64,000 nt of DNA. It comes from Siphonodentalium dalli (lineage: Eukaryota > Mollusca > Scaphopoda > Gadilida > Siphonodentaliidae). The notes beneath the pieces were generated by a model that was not told where the DNA came from, searched no databases, and worked only from the letters and a program-made list of their open reading frames with translations. Within the stretch, counting starts at the first letter, position 1; each line of letters begins with the position of its first letter. The translations under genes were made by a program, and so were the position numbers. Location of the stretch: contig CP136063.1 in NCBI GenBank assembly GCA_032622095.1, forward strand, positions 206,139,934-206,203,933, in the 5' to 3' direction. Shown in pieces: positions 23,511 to 33,647 of the stretch.

Positions 23511-25605
23511 AGTTCAGTCTTCGACCGAGTCATACAACCTTCCAAAGACACCCCGTCCAATCATGTTGAAACGCCAAAACCCATTGGACGTAACCTCGGG
23601 AATTATTCATACGGAATGCAAGGGGTTCCACCTGGTCCCAAAGCTAGTGACCAAAGACACCGAAAGCAACCACAGTCCTTGAAACAAGGCATCGGATTGC
23701 TTGTAAATAGCCTACCAGAATCAGCACGTTCCTCGAAACAAGGCTGTGAACTACTACAGCATTTTCGCCAGTTGGGAGCAGCTCACCCTTGATACAATAC
23801 ACGCACTCGACGGCACAGCGGAATGCAAACGACAGACACCGCGATGTCGAAACTGACGACATGGGCGGTGACAAAAAGAGACAGTCAGACACCCATGAAT
23901 CCGATTATTCAAACCATGGTTTCACCGGAGTACCATACAACAGACAACATCGCAGTAGGAAAATATTCGTTCGCGGAATTTCGTTGAGATCAAGAGAATG
24001 TGACATTTGGAATTATCTGGAGGAAAAGGGAGTCACAGTCACATTCGTGCGACTTTTGTTGAGCAACCGAAGGGGGACGCAGTCCGCGCGTATCCACATT
24101 CACGAGACCAACACGAACTTGATCTATAGAGACGTCTTCTGGCCAAAGGCATCGAATTCAGACCGTGGTCACGGGACCCACTAAAGCGCTCACCACACAA
24201 TTATGATGACAATGATGGACAATATTATTATGTTATCCTGACAGGCTTCTGGTGTTAAACCCACATATATCGTTCGTCGCTCTTCAAATCTCGGACTTAC
24301 GACATTGTTGAATAATCTGAGCACTGGCTCGAGAGAAAACTTGTCATTCATTAAGTCTTTAGACAACTCATATGTTGCTGTGAGTAAACCAGGCAGGACA
24401 ATTGCAACGAGTAATAGTGGTAGTTTCACACGCAACGGAGTTGCGTTATCAATTAAAAAGTGTAACGCAGATGAGTGTACAATGTTAGAATTCGACAATA
24501 ACTGTGCAGTTGGTATACAGATGTCACTCGGTGAGTCATCAGTTTTTACTTTCCTTCAAATATACTTACCCAGCACAAACCACAGTGACGACCAATTCGA
24601 ACTGCTTGGAATTAATAGAAAGTCTCATATCGATGACCGCGGATGATGGTCCAATTATTGTAATGGGAGATACAAACTCTCACATGTGTCGCTTTCCCAA
24701 GCATATATGTGTACCAGCCAGTCACACAACAAGAATTGAGCTAATAAGTGCATTTCTCGAACGCATCCTGTCCTTCTCTGTTACATGTGCAACATGAGGG
24801 TCCTGTTCACACGTTCTACCCATTTTCAACTGTAGCTGCACCCTCGCGCATCGATCACACAATTCTCCCTCATGCATTGGAAGATCTCGTGATTAACTCT
24901 GCAGTATACTTGACAACGAATTGATTACTTCTAATCATTTGCCCGTGACATGCTGCATACTCATTCCGGATGTTTACCCCACTGCTATTGCTATCAAACA
25001 TGATCTGAACATTTTGTACTCTGATATAATCACTGTAATTATATGTGCATCTTATGAATGTACCAGCCCAAAGTCAAACCACAAGTCATCAAAGTCGTAT
25101 TGGACTGCCGATTTGAAGCTTCGACATGACGATCTGAGAAACAAACGCAGAGCTTGGATTGTGAAGTTATCACAGTGAACGGTAGACGACACGCGTGGGG
25201 CGTGAGTTCTTACGTTGATTACAAAAAACGCAAAGCACAGACAACCAGACATCGCACACAGACGGACTAGGATGTGCTATGAATGTTGATGACAACATAC
25301 TGCGCGAACCAGCACAAATTTTATCTGCTTGGCGATCATATTTTAAGAAACTATATACTCCAGAGCCTCATTCTGATCCAGATTTTGAGAAATCGGTACT
25401 CACGCGATTATCGACACTATTCGATAATCTTCACGATTACTTCAACTGGAAAATGTACTGTGATCCAATTAACACCAAAGAGTGAACGACGGTTATACAC
25501 GAACTCTCAAACGTGGGGAATCAAGCGGGATTGACACTATATGCAATGCACGCCTATTATATGGTAGCGAATGCCTGAAAGAATTCCAATTTAATCAACG
25601 GTATA

Positions 25606-26005
25606 TTAACCCTTTACCCAACAAACCGGCCAAAACCGGCCAAATAAAGCTTCAACAGCCTAAAATATCTTCGGTCTGTCTCAATAGAACCATACAAATA
25701 TGGATATCATTGGAACCGGCTCCTTGACCACATTGTGATAGTTACAGTTATGCCCTGTGCCAATGCATTCTCTTATATATGCGAGTCGACCATAGGTCGC
25801 CTCGCATATATAAGAGAATGCATTGGCCTAAAAAAATCTTTTTTTTAACACTTTTTACCATTTTTTCTTACATTCTTTAACAATTTTATAATTTTTAATG
25901 TGTTAAGCCAATGCATTCTCTTATATATGCGAGGCGACCTATGGTCGACTCGCATATATAAGAGAATGCATTGGCACAGGGCCGTTCTGTTGGGTAAAGG
26001 GTTAA
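25606..26005. mobile_element. TTAA hairpin MITE, copy 2 (inside LINE ORF2)
   Basis: Flanked by TTAA (25606-25609 and 26002-26005). Both 69-bp hairpins are intact (25759-25827 and 25907-25975). The core is AT-rich with TTACATTCTTTAACAATTTT. It is nearly identical to the copies at 35941 and 62158 and inserted into the same LINE as copy 1. Confidence 0.9.
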
Positions 26006-26414
26006 CGCTGGCATGGATTCCTCCAGCTCTAAAAAGAGACGTACAGAAACCTATGTTGCTAATGTGATCTCTAAAAAGTCGCTTCAGACGTTCATGAACC
26101 TACGTTACTAATGTAATCTCCAAACCGTCACTTCGCTCATGCAGTGGATGAGCTAGATATTTGTTACAGGAGTTATTGTACGTGCTAGTGAAAGGGATTA
26201 CTGCTAAGGTGTGCTTGGTGATCATAATGGGGGCACAATCTATACCTATTTCCCTTGTAAATTTCAGTTATGAATATGAATTTTTAACGATACTGATTTC
26301 TTAATTTTAATTGTGAATTTACACAGCTCATGTAATAATTTATCCCGTCATACAAGCGCTTATAAATGTTTTCAACAAATTAAAAATCACAACCGTTTTG
26401 GGTTAGAGTCTTGA

Positions 26415-26454
26415 TTTATATAGAAAGCAGGACGGTGGCCATGGAAGTCGGAAA

Positions 26455-26488
<34 letters not shown>

Positions 26489-26491
26489 TCA
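26415..26491 (+). rRNA. 28S rRNA gene fragment (pseudo), next to a LINE tail
   Basis: The segment ATATAGAAAGCAGGACGGTG, GCCATGGAAGTCGGAAACCG, CTAAGGAGTGTGTAACAACT and CACCTGCCGAATCAA matches the conserved 28S stretch around GCAGGACGGTGGCCATGG with only scattered changes. It stops abruptly after GAATCAA, where 28S continues CTAGCCC but this sequence reads ATGAAGTAAAGG. Immediately before it is the 3' end of the LINE at 22100-26415. It comes from a different part of 28S than the piece at 14822, so the two are independent events. Confidence 0.85.
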
Positions 26492-26849
26492 AATGAAGTA
26501 AAGGTTAATTCCGGGCCGGTGCGAAGATTAATACTGAACACGATTTCATGTTATGGAGCGATTTTGGCGCCATTCTAGATAGATGTTACTGTCGATAATG
26601 ATAGAGCTATGGTTTTAATGTTCTGGATAGAGTTCTGGATATTTTTGTAAATTATGGCGCCGTTGGACGTCATATGATTCTCCTCACCAACAGAAAGTAT
26701 GTGGGGAATGTCTGTGGCCATGGCCGATGAATACGGCACAGCGCTCGCGGTCAAAACAATTAAACTTCCATTAATAAGTTTGAAAGCTAAATGTGTGATA
26801 CATATAGTTGGAATGCTTAGTCAGCGTAAAGTCTCTGGTTGGTATATAG
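26492..26849. other. unassigned intronic stretch
   Basis: No domain or repeat partner recognised after the 28S fragment ends. Confidence 0.45.
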
Positions 26850-27142
26850 TAATACCCTAAATAGTCGGAAATATGGCTTGTTGCCATTCATCGGAAAGCT
26901 CTCAGTTAGAGCTTTCCGATGAATGACAATAAGCCTTTCCTATTAAATCCTGAAAAACCACAGCAGAATTATGGGTAATTTTTCAGGATTTAGTCGGAAA
27001 AATGGCTTGTTGCCATTCATTGGAAAGCTCTCAGTGAGAGCTTTCCGATGAATGGCAACAAGCCATATTTTCCGACTAATCCTGAAAAATTACCCATAAT
27101 TCTGCTGTGGTTCAAAGAGTCGATTATTTAGGACATTGCAGC
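26850..27142. mobile_element. double-hairpin MITE, copy 1
   Basis: Two successive palindromes built from AGTCGGAAATATGGCTTG, TTGCCATTCATCGGAAAGCT and CTCAGTGAGAG and their inverses, separated by ATCCTGAAAAACCACAGCAG. The right flank GGTT-AAAGAGTCGATTATTTAG matches the terminal repeat of the full copy at 51960-52300; the left terminus is missing. Confidence 0.8.
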
Positions 27143-27329
27143 ATCAAGAGGGTCGGTAGCATCACAAAATACTTGATTGTGTACACATAAGTTTGTCATT
27201 TGCTTTGCGGGGGGCGGTGGTTTCTACGTACAACCGTACATATGAGTGATTTCCAGGTGAAGTTAACCCTCTGTGTGGTCTTTTCTCCACAATAAATAGG
27301 AGAACGTCAATCAATATGGCCCATGGCGG

Positions 27330-27750
27330 TTGAAACGATGGTAAACCCCATATAAAACAAACCGAGATTGAAAAATAAGTATTATCACCTCACACTCTTT
27401 TCTATACCGACCTATACTTCGTTTCGCTCTAAATCTATTTTTAACCAATTTCTTTCTATTACTCCATATGAAAAAAAATCTCATTTTGATATATCTATTG
27501 ATCCAGCCCAAACATGTGAGTAGCTGAGTAACATATATACTGACAACGATCTTCTAAAATTATTATGAACACCATTACCTAATGTTATGTCATCATTCTC
27601 ACAGCGTGGGCTTATTCGCAAGTAATCGGAAACGACCCCCATAAGCTTTATGCTTGATGTCGGATCCCCTCCATACAACCAATATTCATGCTTCATATTT
27701 TGTACCATACATTTTGTTTTCATGATATGGAATAAATACTGTTTACATCA
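27330..27750 (-). repeat. dispersed repeat, inverse of 37255-37640
   Basis: Contains the inverse of blocks at 37255-37640, including GGATCCGACATCAAGCATAA, AGCTTATGGGGGTCGTTTCC, GTTACT-AGCTACTCAC and ATATATCAAAATGAGAT. Open frames on the minus strand (27311-27511 and 27481-27723) fall in it; no domain is recognisable. It could be part of a longer retroelement. Confidence 0.65.
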
Positions 27751-27799
27751 AAAATATGTATTACAATAATCAGAATTCATAACTACAAATTTCTGATAA

Positions 27800-28183
<384 letters not shown>

Positions 28184-28486
28184 TAAAAGCTCCATAAAAC
28201 CTACTTAAACCAATAAATGGGACGCCGCTTCTATAAGTCCTGCGATGTCAGTTCACGTAACTATATATGCATTGTGTACGTCGCCCACGTAAAGAAATAG
28301 TCCCATATAGACAACACTCTTTGGCGTTTTTAATGGCGTAAATTTAATGAAATATTTATTCTAACTAATCGACAGTATAGTTACAACCTCCCTCCAACAG
28401 GAATTCCTCAAATCATGTATTTACTATGGATTAAGTCCAAGAGGACTATCCATATAAGTTTGCCCAAATCCTAAGGTACATTCTAC

Positions 28487-28920
28487 GAAAGCGCATTAGA
28501 GCCATCCGAAACACCACTGCACCCCCAAATATACAAATACACACAACTCTTAATAACGACTTACAACTCGTTATAACGACTTCCAACAACTCGCTACGAC
28601 TTACAACTCGTTATAATGACATCCAACAACTCGCTACGACTTACAACTCGTTATAATGACATCCAACTCGTTTTTATTTCTACAAGTCGTTTATAACGAC
28701 TTCCGAAAACTCTATAACTACTTTAAAGTCGTTAAAACGAGTTGTTGGAAGTCGTTATAACGAGTTGTTGGAAGTCGTTATAACGAGTTGTAAGTCGTTA
28801 TAATGACTTATAACGAGTGGTTGGAAGTCGTTTATAACGACTTGCAATTCGCTATAACAAGTTTTGTATTTGCATATTTGGGGGGTGCGGTGGCGTTTCG
28901 GATGGCCCCAATGCGCTTTC
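28487..28920. mobile_element. foldback element with CGTTATAACGACTT arms, copy 1
   Basis: The outer inverted repeat is GAAAGCGCATT...AATGCGCTTTC. Next come GCCATCCGAAACACCACTGC and its inverse GCGGTGGCGTTTCGGATGGC, then CCCAAATATACAAATAC and its inverse. The interior is an array of a unit of about 18 bp, ACTCGTTATAACGACTTCCA, facing its own inverse. It lies in the intron between the EGF6 and pentraxin exons. Confidence 0.85.
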
Positions 28921-29064
28921 ATACCATTCTGACCAGACATTCATAAAGAATGCCTGGGAAATGTATTGTCAGTCATGACACCAAGATTATTCCACTTGAA
29001 TCTATGTGACCATGCTATGAACAACTTGTCACATCATGACACAGAGAATACAATTTTGTTTCAG

Positions 29065-29266
29065 AGCTCGACAGTAACTATCAGATGGATTTCGCAGGAG
29101 GAACTTTAGATTATGCGCAGCTAACGATTCCAAGTTCAGTAACGTTATCCGACGTTAGCGTGTCTTTCTGGATAAAAACTGACGACACTTCGAACTACGG
29201 AACGCCATTCTCTTATGCCGCAAGCACAAACAACGAAAACGCTCTAAACTTGAACGATTATAACGG
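29065..29266 (+). CDS. exon: pentraxin/LamG domain, N-terminal third
   Basis: The acceptor is ATTTTGTTTCAG (phase 1) and the donor is GG|GTAAGT (phase 2). It encodes the first strands of a pentraxin-like domain: MDFAGGTLDYAQL, then SVSFWIKT and GTPFSYA, the conserved FSYA stretch, then NALNLNDYNG. The conserved cysteine that normally precedes the WVKT-like segment is Ser here. Glu-Asn falls near the CRP Asp60-Asn61 calcium position, judged by eye. Confidence 0.87.
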
Positions 29267-29830
29267 GTAAGTGTGGAGATAGTTAAAGTGATCCAAGACC
29301 GAAAGATTTCGGTATCCATGGCATCCCACGCAACTATTAGCGGGGCGGGGGATTATCGTTCATTTTATGCCAAAAACACCACACTTAGCATGTGCGCTCA
29401 TGAGATAATCCGGGTATTGAACCAAAACCCGTAAGTGTTCTCTATATATATAATCCGTGGCTTACGCGTATTGTCTGATATCACCATATCTTTAGTGGAA
29501 TATCGATCTGTCCAATGGCAGTTGAACTATATCCGTCAGTGAGATCATCTTATTAACCGGTGGACATCTTTCTCGTGAATATTGGTTGCATATAATACAG
29601 ACTATATGATAGCACATATACGTGTCATGTCTAACTGTATATTCAAGTATAACCTACTGAAATTGTTGAATGAAAACTGTTGTGGAAATAAAACATGCAT
29701 GTAGCTGCCTCACTATTTTGGATATTTTCCCGCCACAAATGTAGTACGTTATAGTCGGTCGATGCTTGGAGTGCGACATTGATGTTCTCAAATGTAACAT
29801 TGTGACTGCGTCCATTTTAATTTCCTTAAG

Positions 29831-30003
29831 GTTCACCGTGTATGTGAACGGACAAAACACAGTGACTGATGTGAAGGTCAACGATGGTTACTGGCACCAG
29901 GTTGTGTTCACGTGGTCGAGTAATGGGGGAGAGTGGAGAATATACGTCGATGGACAGCTACAAGCTTTCGATTCTAGTTTATCTGCCGGAAGATCGATAC
30001 CAG
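29831..30003 (+). CDS. exon: pentraxin/LamG domain, middle
   Basis: The acceptor is TTAATTTCCTTAAG (phase 2) and the donor is G|GTAAGT (phase 1). It begins FTVYVNGQ and includes NDGYWHQVVFTWSS, which corresponds to the pentraxin signature H-x-C-x-[ST]-W-x-[ST], followed by WRIYVDG and GRSIPG. In this copy the signature His is Gln and its Cys is Val, so the PROSITE-type signature would fail although the surrounding fold residues remain. The frame continues into the intron after the donor without domain similarity. Confidence 0.87.
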
Positions 30004-30102
30004 GTAAGTTAATGAAAGCGAACCGGAGATACGTTCATTTCACGCCCATTGTTTTATTTTTCGTCTTGTCTTGTCCTACATGTATAGCCTACGTATATAC
30101 AC

Positions 30103-30865
30103 AAACTCTGCATGTCAACGAGGGCTACCAATTTTCTTTATATGGTAAGTTATATCGGGTATATGTCGGGGGACGTTTTAGATTCGGTTTAAGCTACCAG
30201 GAATGTCTCATCCCCTCATCAAATTTGGACACAATAGATCTAGAATGGTACATGTGTGGGTCTAAGATATGAAAGTTCGAAATTTTAAGTACGGCGATAT
30301 TCAACATTGATGGAACATAAAGTAACAATTTAGTCGACAAGAGTATAAATTTCCCTTTATTCGGTATTGGCACTGAGTTAGTTCCATGTCAATTGGATTC
30401 AAACTAATGTTCAACATTTGCAAATACGTCTATCATTGAATAGGTTGTGAATATTGTTCTTGTTTCACGGTAGTGTATACGATTTCTCAAGACGTTCTAA
30501 TTCTAATGGAATGATGTTTCTAATTATCCCAGCAAATGTTGCATATATGGGGTGGACTTGTTCCCAAAATTTAGAAAGTAATTGATATTGGGGCATGCAT
30601 ATCTTTGCCTATATGTTGAGTTCTTCGTCGATGTTAAGGCGTTACCATATGTATGCATGCATGGATCTATGTGTGTGTATATATATATATACATACACAC
30701 ACATATATATACATATACACATATAACTCATTCATCTTTAGTTAAGACATCCAGCCCATCAAATAATGACACACACAGATCCCTGCATGCATACATAGTT
30801 ACGGTAACGCCTTAAAATCGACGAAGACCTCAAAATTTGACACTGGTAGCCCTCGTTGGCATGCA
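30103..30865. mobile_element. inverted-repeat element with an interrupted left arm
   Basis: CTGCATGTCAACGAGGGCTACCA at 30108 is the inverse of TGGTAGCCCTCGTTGGCATG (30844-30863). The right arm continues without break through its GACGAAGACCTCAAAATTTG side. The matching left half (GAGTTCTTCGTCGATGTTAA, GGCGTTACC, TGCATGCATGGATCT) starts only at 30618, after about 475 unrelated bases. A TATATA/CACACA microsatellite fills the loop. Confidence 0.6.
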
Positions 30866-31429
30866 CTGGTAGTTCGCCGTGCCATTTTCTGTGATCACCG
30901 CCCCTCATTTCGATTTATTTTCGTGTATTTCCAACTGATACACGCCAGTGATTTCGATGTGCACGTATTGCCGATAGATTCCGCTGTCGGAATTTTATAA
31001 AAGATTCCGCAAGTTATGCTCAGGAATTAAACAAAAACGAACTAGAATACCGATTAGGACGAAATTTGACCTCCCCCTACGAGTTTGTACACCCTAATTT
31101 TCTGCTGTAAACAAAGGTCAGATCGCCCAGAGTCGAACTGAACATCACCAGGTTACCCCTCCACTGGGTAAATGCAAAATTGATCGTATATACCTTTTCA
31201 TTGTCTTTTGTGTCGTTATTTAGCCGTCCAGTTCTACTAATGATACCATTATATCGCTTAAAAACACTGATGTTCTCCTGTGGAGCACTGGTATTCTGAC
31301 GTTCACACTGGTATTCCGCGAGCCGATTGGACAGTGTGCTAGTAGGGGAACCTACCTTTTGAGCTTTATTTCTGGTCAACAGACAAGATGGCGACGAACA
31401 TGGGCGCTGTTTTTCAGACGGGTCACTAA

Positions 31430-32620
31430 GTCAGTTTGAGGCAAATTGTAGTGAGAAACTGTTGTCATATGTATACACATGCATACATTTTAGTGACGCT
31501 AAGATATAATGCCACCCTTTTAGGGCATAATTAGAACTCCCTGTCCAAGATGGCCGACAAAATGGCAGCCGGAACTGGAAAAAACTAAATACATCGCGTA
31601 TGTCAAACTGGCAGCCAGGTAGTGACTTGTGGTCATATGTTAGGTGAATATATAAACAAACTCCATATATGGACATTGGTGAGGTGGATATGTATACCCG
31701 GAGTGACTATATAGGCCTGGCTGGAGGAGTGTATATTCAAAAGTGACCATGAGTGTGGCAAATATATATACATGGGTATGACCAGTGGTGAGGCGAATGT
31801 GTATACAAGAAGTGACTGTATGATCATGAATGTGGTGAATAGGTATACAGAGAGTGACCATACGGTCACGAGTAAGGTGTAGGGGTATACCTGGTGTGAC
31901 TGCATGGTGAGGCATGGCTGTATAGTCATATGTGAGGTGCATGGGTATACCCAACGTGTGCCTGTACGGTCATGGGTGAGGTGTATGTGTATAAAGCGAG
32001 TGGCTACATGGTCACTTGTGTGGTGTTTATGTATACATGGAGTGACTGTATCGTCATGTGTGGGTTGTACAATCGTACCTGGGTGTCTATCGCTTTTCAC
32101 AATAACTCAAGGATATGTTGATCGATAAATAGGTAATATCAGAGAGTTATCCATCCTGATGGCGTTTTATATGCACAATGGAGGAAACGGTTTTCTTGAC
32201 ATTATTCAATAAATTTGTATGTAAATGGACCAGAATTTTATTGTTTTGGGCCAGCGTAGCACATAATATGGCCCACTCAGTTCAGATTCAAGGTTCTGTC
32301 CACTTCCGTTCAAAAACAATTCTAGAATACAAAAATAGTTCAATGATTCTTGAAAAAATGGTGCAAACGTGAAAAGTAATTTTTTGCCGATTTTTATGTC
32401 GAGTTTGCGAATCTTTGAGGGATCCTGGGGTCTCAATAATGTCATATTTCATTGCTCCAATGATCAATTAACATGAACAATTCCAAATAAGTCACAAATA
32501 TACATATGATAAAATTGTCTCACTATAATTTGCATCATTAGTGACCCATCTGGAAAAAAACGGCGGCCATGTTGGATGCCATCTTGTCTGGTGACAAGAA
32601 TTAAAGTTCAAAAGGTCAAT
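31430..32620. mobile_element. short derivative of the giant foldback family
   Basis: The left part has CCAAGATGGCCGACAAAATGG and GGCAGCCAGGTAGTGACTTG. Then comes the same minisatellite of about 45 bp (GGAGTGACTATA...GTGAGGTG-ATGTGTATAC) at 31640-32100. The right part has ATGGACCAGAATTTTATTG, GTGCAAACGTGAAAAGTAAT, TTTTTGCCGATTTTTATGTC, GCTCCAATGATCAATTAACA and GGCGGCCATGTTGGATGCCA. These blocks match 19650-20680 in order, so this is a shortened relative of 16590-20985 with diverged, partly deleted arms. Open frames at 31633-32100 are minisatellite translations. Confidence 0.75.
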
Positions 32621-32959
32621 TTCCCGGACTAGAATTGAAGCACACATACATATGTATGGCACTTTTGTCCGGGCTGGCGTGATAAAATCGCTAATACACT
32701 CTACTCAAACAAATCCGACGAAGTTATATCGATATGTATACACGACTTTTGAAGGTGTTGAGTGTTCGTTACATCGCGATGAGCACCAATATATGGATTG
32801 TCGGAATAATGCAAACTGTGGTCGATCGCATCCTTACCACAAACGCCAATGTATTACTCGCCATTAATTACGTAAACGGATAACAGCATGTGTCCTTCAT
32901 ATTGGATTGTTTCGTGTTAACATTACTGAAAAGTTGAGGGACATAATAAGGAAGAAACT

Positions 32960-33062
32960 CACGACGACTCATGTCATGTATTAGATTATCCCGTTAGACA
33001 AACGTTTATATATGTTTTAAACAAATTTAAAACAAAAACCACATTGGGTTAGGGACTTGATT
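32960..33062 (+). mobile_element. LINE 3'-tail fragment
   Basis: ACTCATGT...ATTATCCCGTTAGACAAACG, TTTATATATGTTTTAAACAA and ATTGGGTTAGGGACTTGATT match the tail at 26325-26415 of the LINE with the adjoining 28S piece. Here no 28S sequence follows. Confidence 0.6.
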
Positions 33063-33127
33063 GGTGACAAACATTCCTGGCACTATGGGTGATATTTCCA
33101 AGAGTTTGAAGGCTGAGCAGTCATATT

Positions 33128-33647
33128 CACCCCTGGTCAAGTGGACCTGCTAATGTGCTATGATGCGGTTGGGTCCTGCTGAAATGATATGATACTGTTA
33201 GGGCAAACTGATGCTGTTAACAAAAAGTACCGTTATAATTTGTTAATTTGTCTTTTTCGCAGTGTTCCGATAATCTGAACATGTGCAGGAAAAGCCATTA
33301 TGCTTATCAAATATTCAAAAACAATATTTATTGCGTAAATTTTGTAATACTGGTTGTAAAATATGTTGAAAATCGACTATAATCAAATTGGTTATTCACT
33401 GTCGTTTTAGAAACAACATCGCAGGCATTCTTATATTTGTCAAAAATATATATGTTATTGAATGTTTCATACACACACTGGTTTTTTCTCAAATCGCTCG
33501 GATTTGTCAAACACCGTAAAAATTACTACTTTAGAAAAAATAACGGTACATTTTCGTAACGGTATCAGTTTGCCCTACCTACATGATACCAATTCAGGAG
33601 GACCACCAGAATCATAGCATATTAGCAGGATCATTTGACCAGGGGTG
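33128..33647. mobile_element. CAC-ended MITE, copy 1 (Transib-like ends)
   Basis: Long inverted repeats start CACCCCTGGTCAAGTGG and end with the inverse, and continue inward through CCTGCTAATGTG-TATGATG and GTAGGGCAAACTGAT. The interior is about 300 bp, AT-rich and non-coding. Flanks ATATT and ATAGC are not a clean duplication, so this copy is probably old. Confidence 0.75.

Larger units (their letters stand above)
22100..26415 (+). mobile_element. decayed LINE with ORF1, endonuclease and 3' tail, RT core deleted
   Basis: ORF1 (22411-24183, frameshifted and split by a MITE at 23150-23510) shows a coiled-coil segment (QLKVVRRDITKNTEKHEELL, near 22800). It then shows an RRM-like region with KIFVRGISLRSRE, LEEKGVTVTFVRLL and FWPKGIEFRPW (23955-24183). 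ORF2 begins with an apurinic-type endonuclease: FLQIYLPSTNHSDD and IIVMGDTNSHM, with the GD-N-H core (about 24300-24700), then SRIDH-like and SNHLPVTC (24850-24960). A linker HDDLRNKRRAW...LSAWRSYFKKLY follows. Only LLYGSEC survives from the end of the RT (25548), so the polymerase core is deleted. A second MITE sits at 25606-26005, with residual coding after it and a 3' UTR ending near GGGTTAGAGTCTTGATT. That tail recurs at 32960-33062. Confidence 0.8.
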
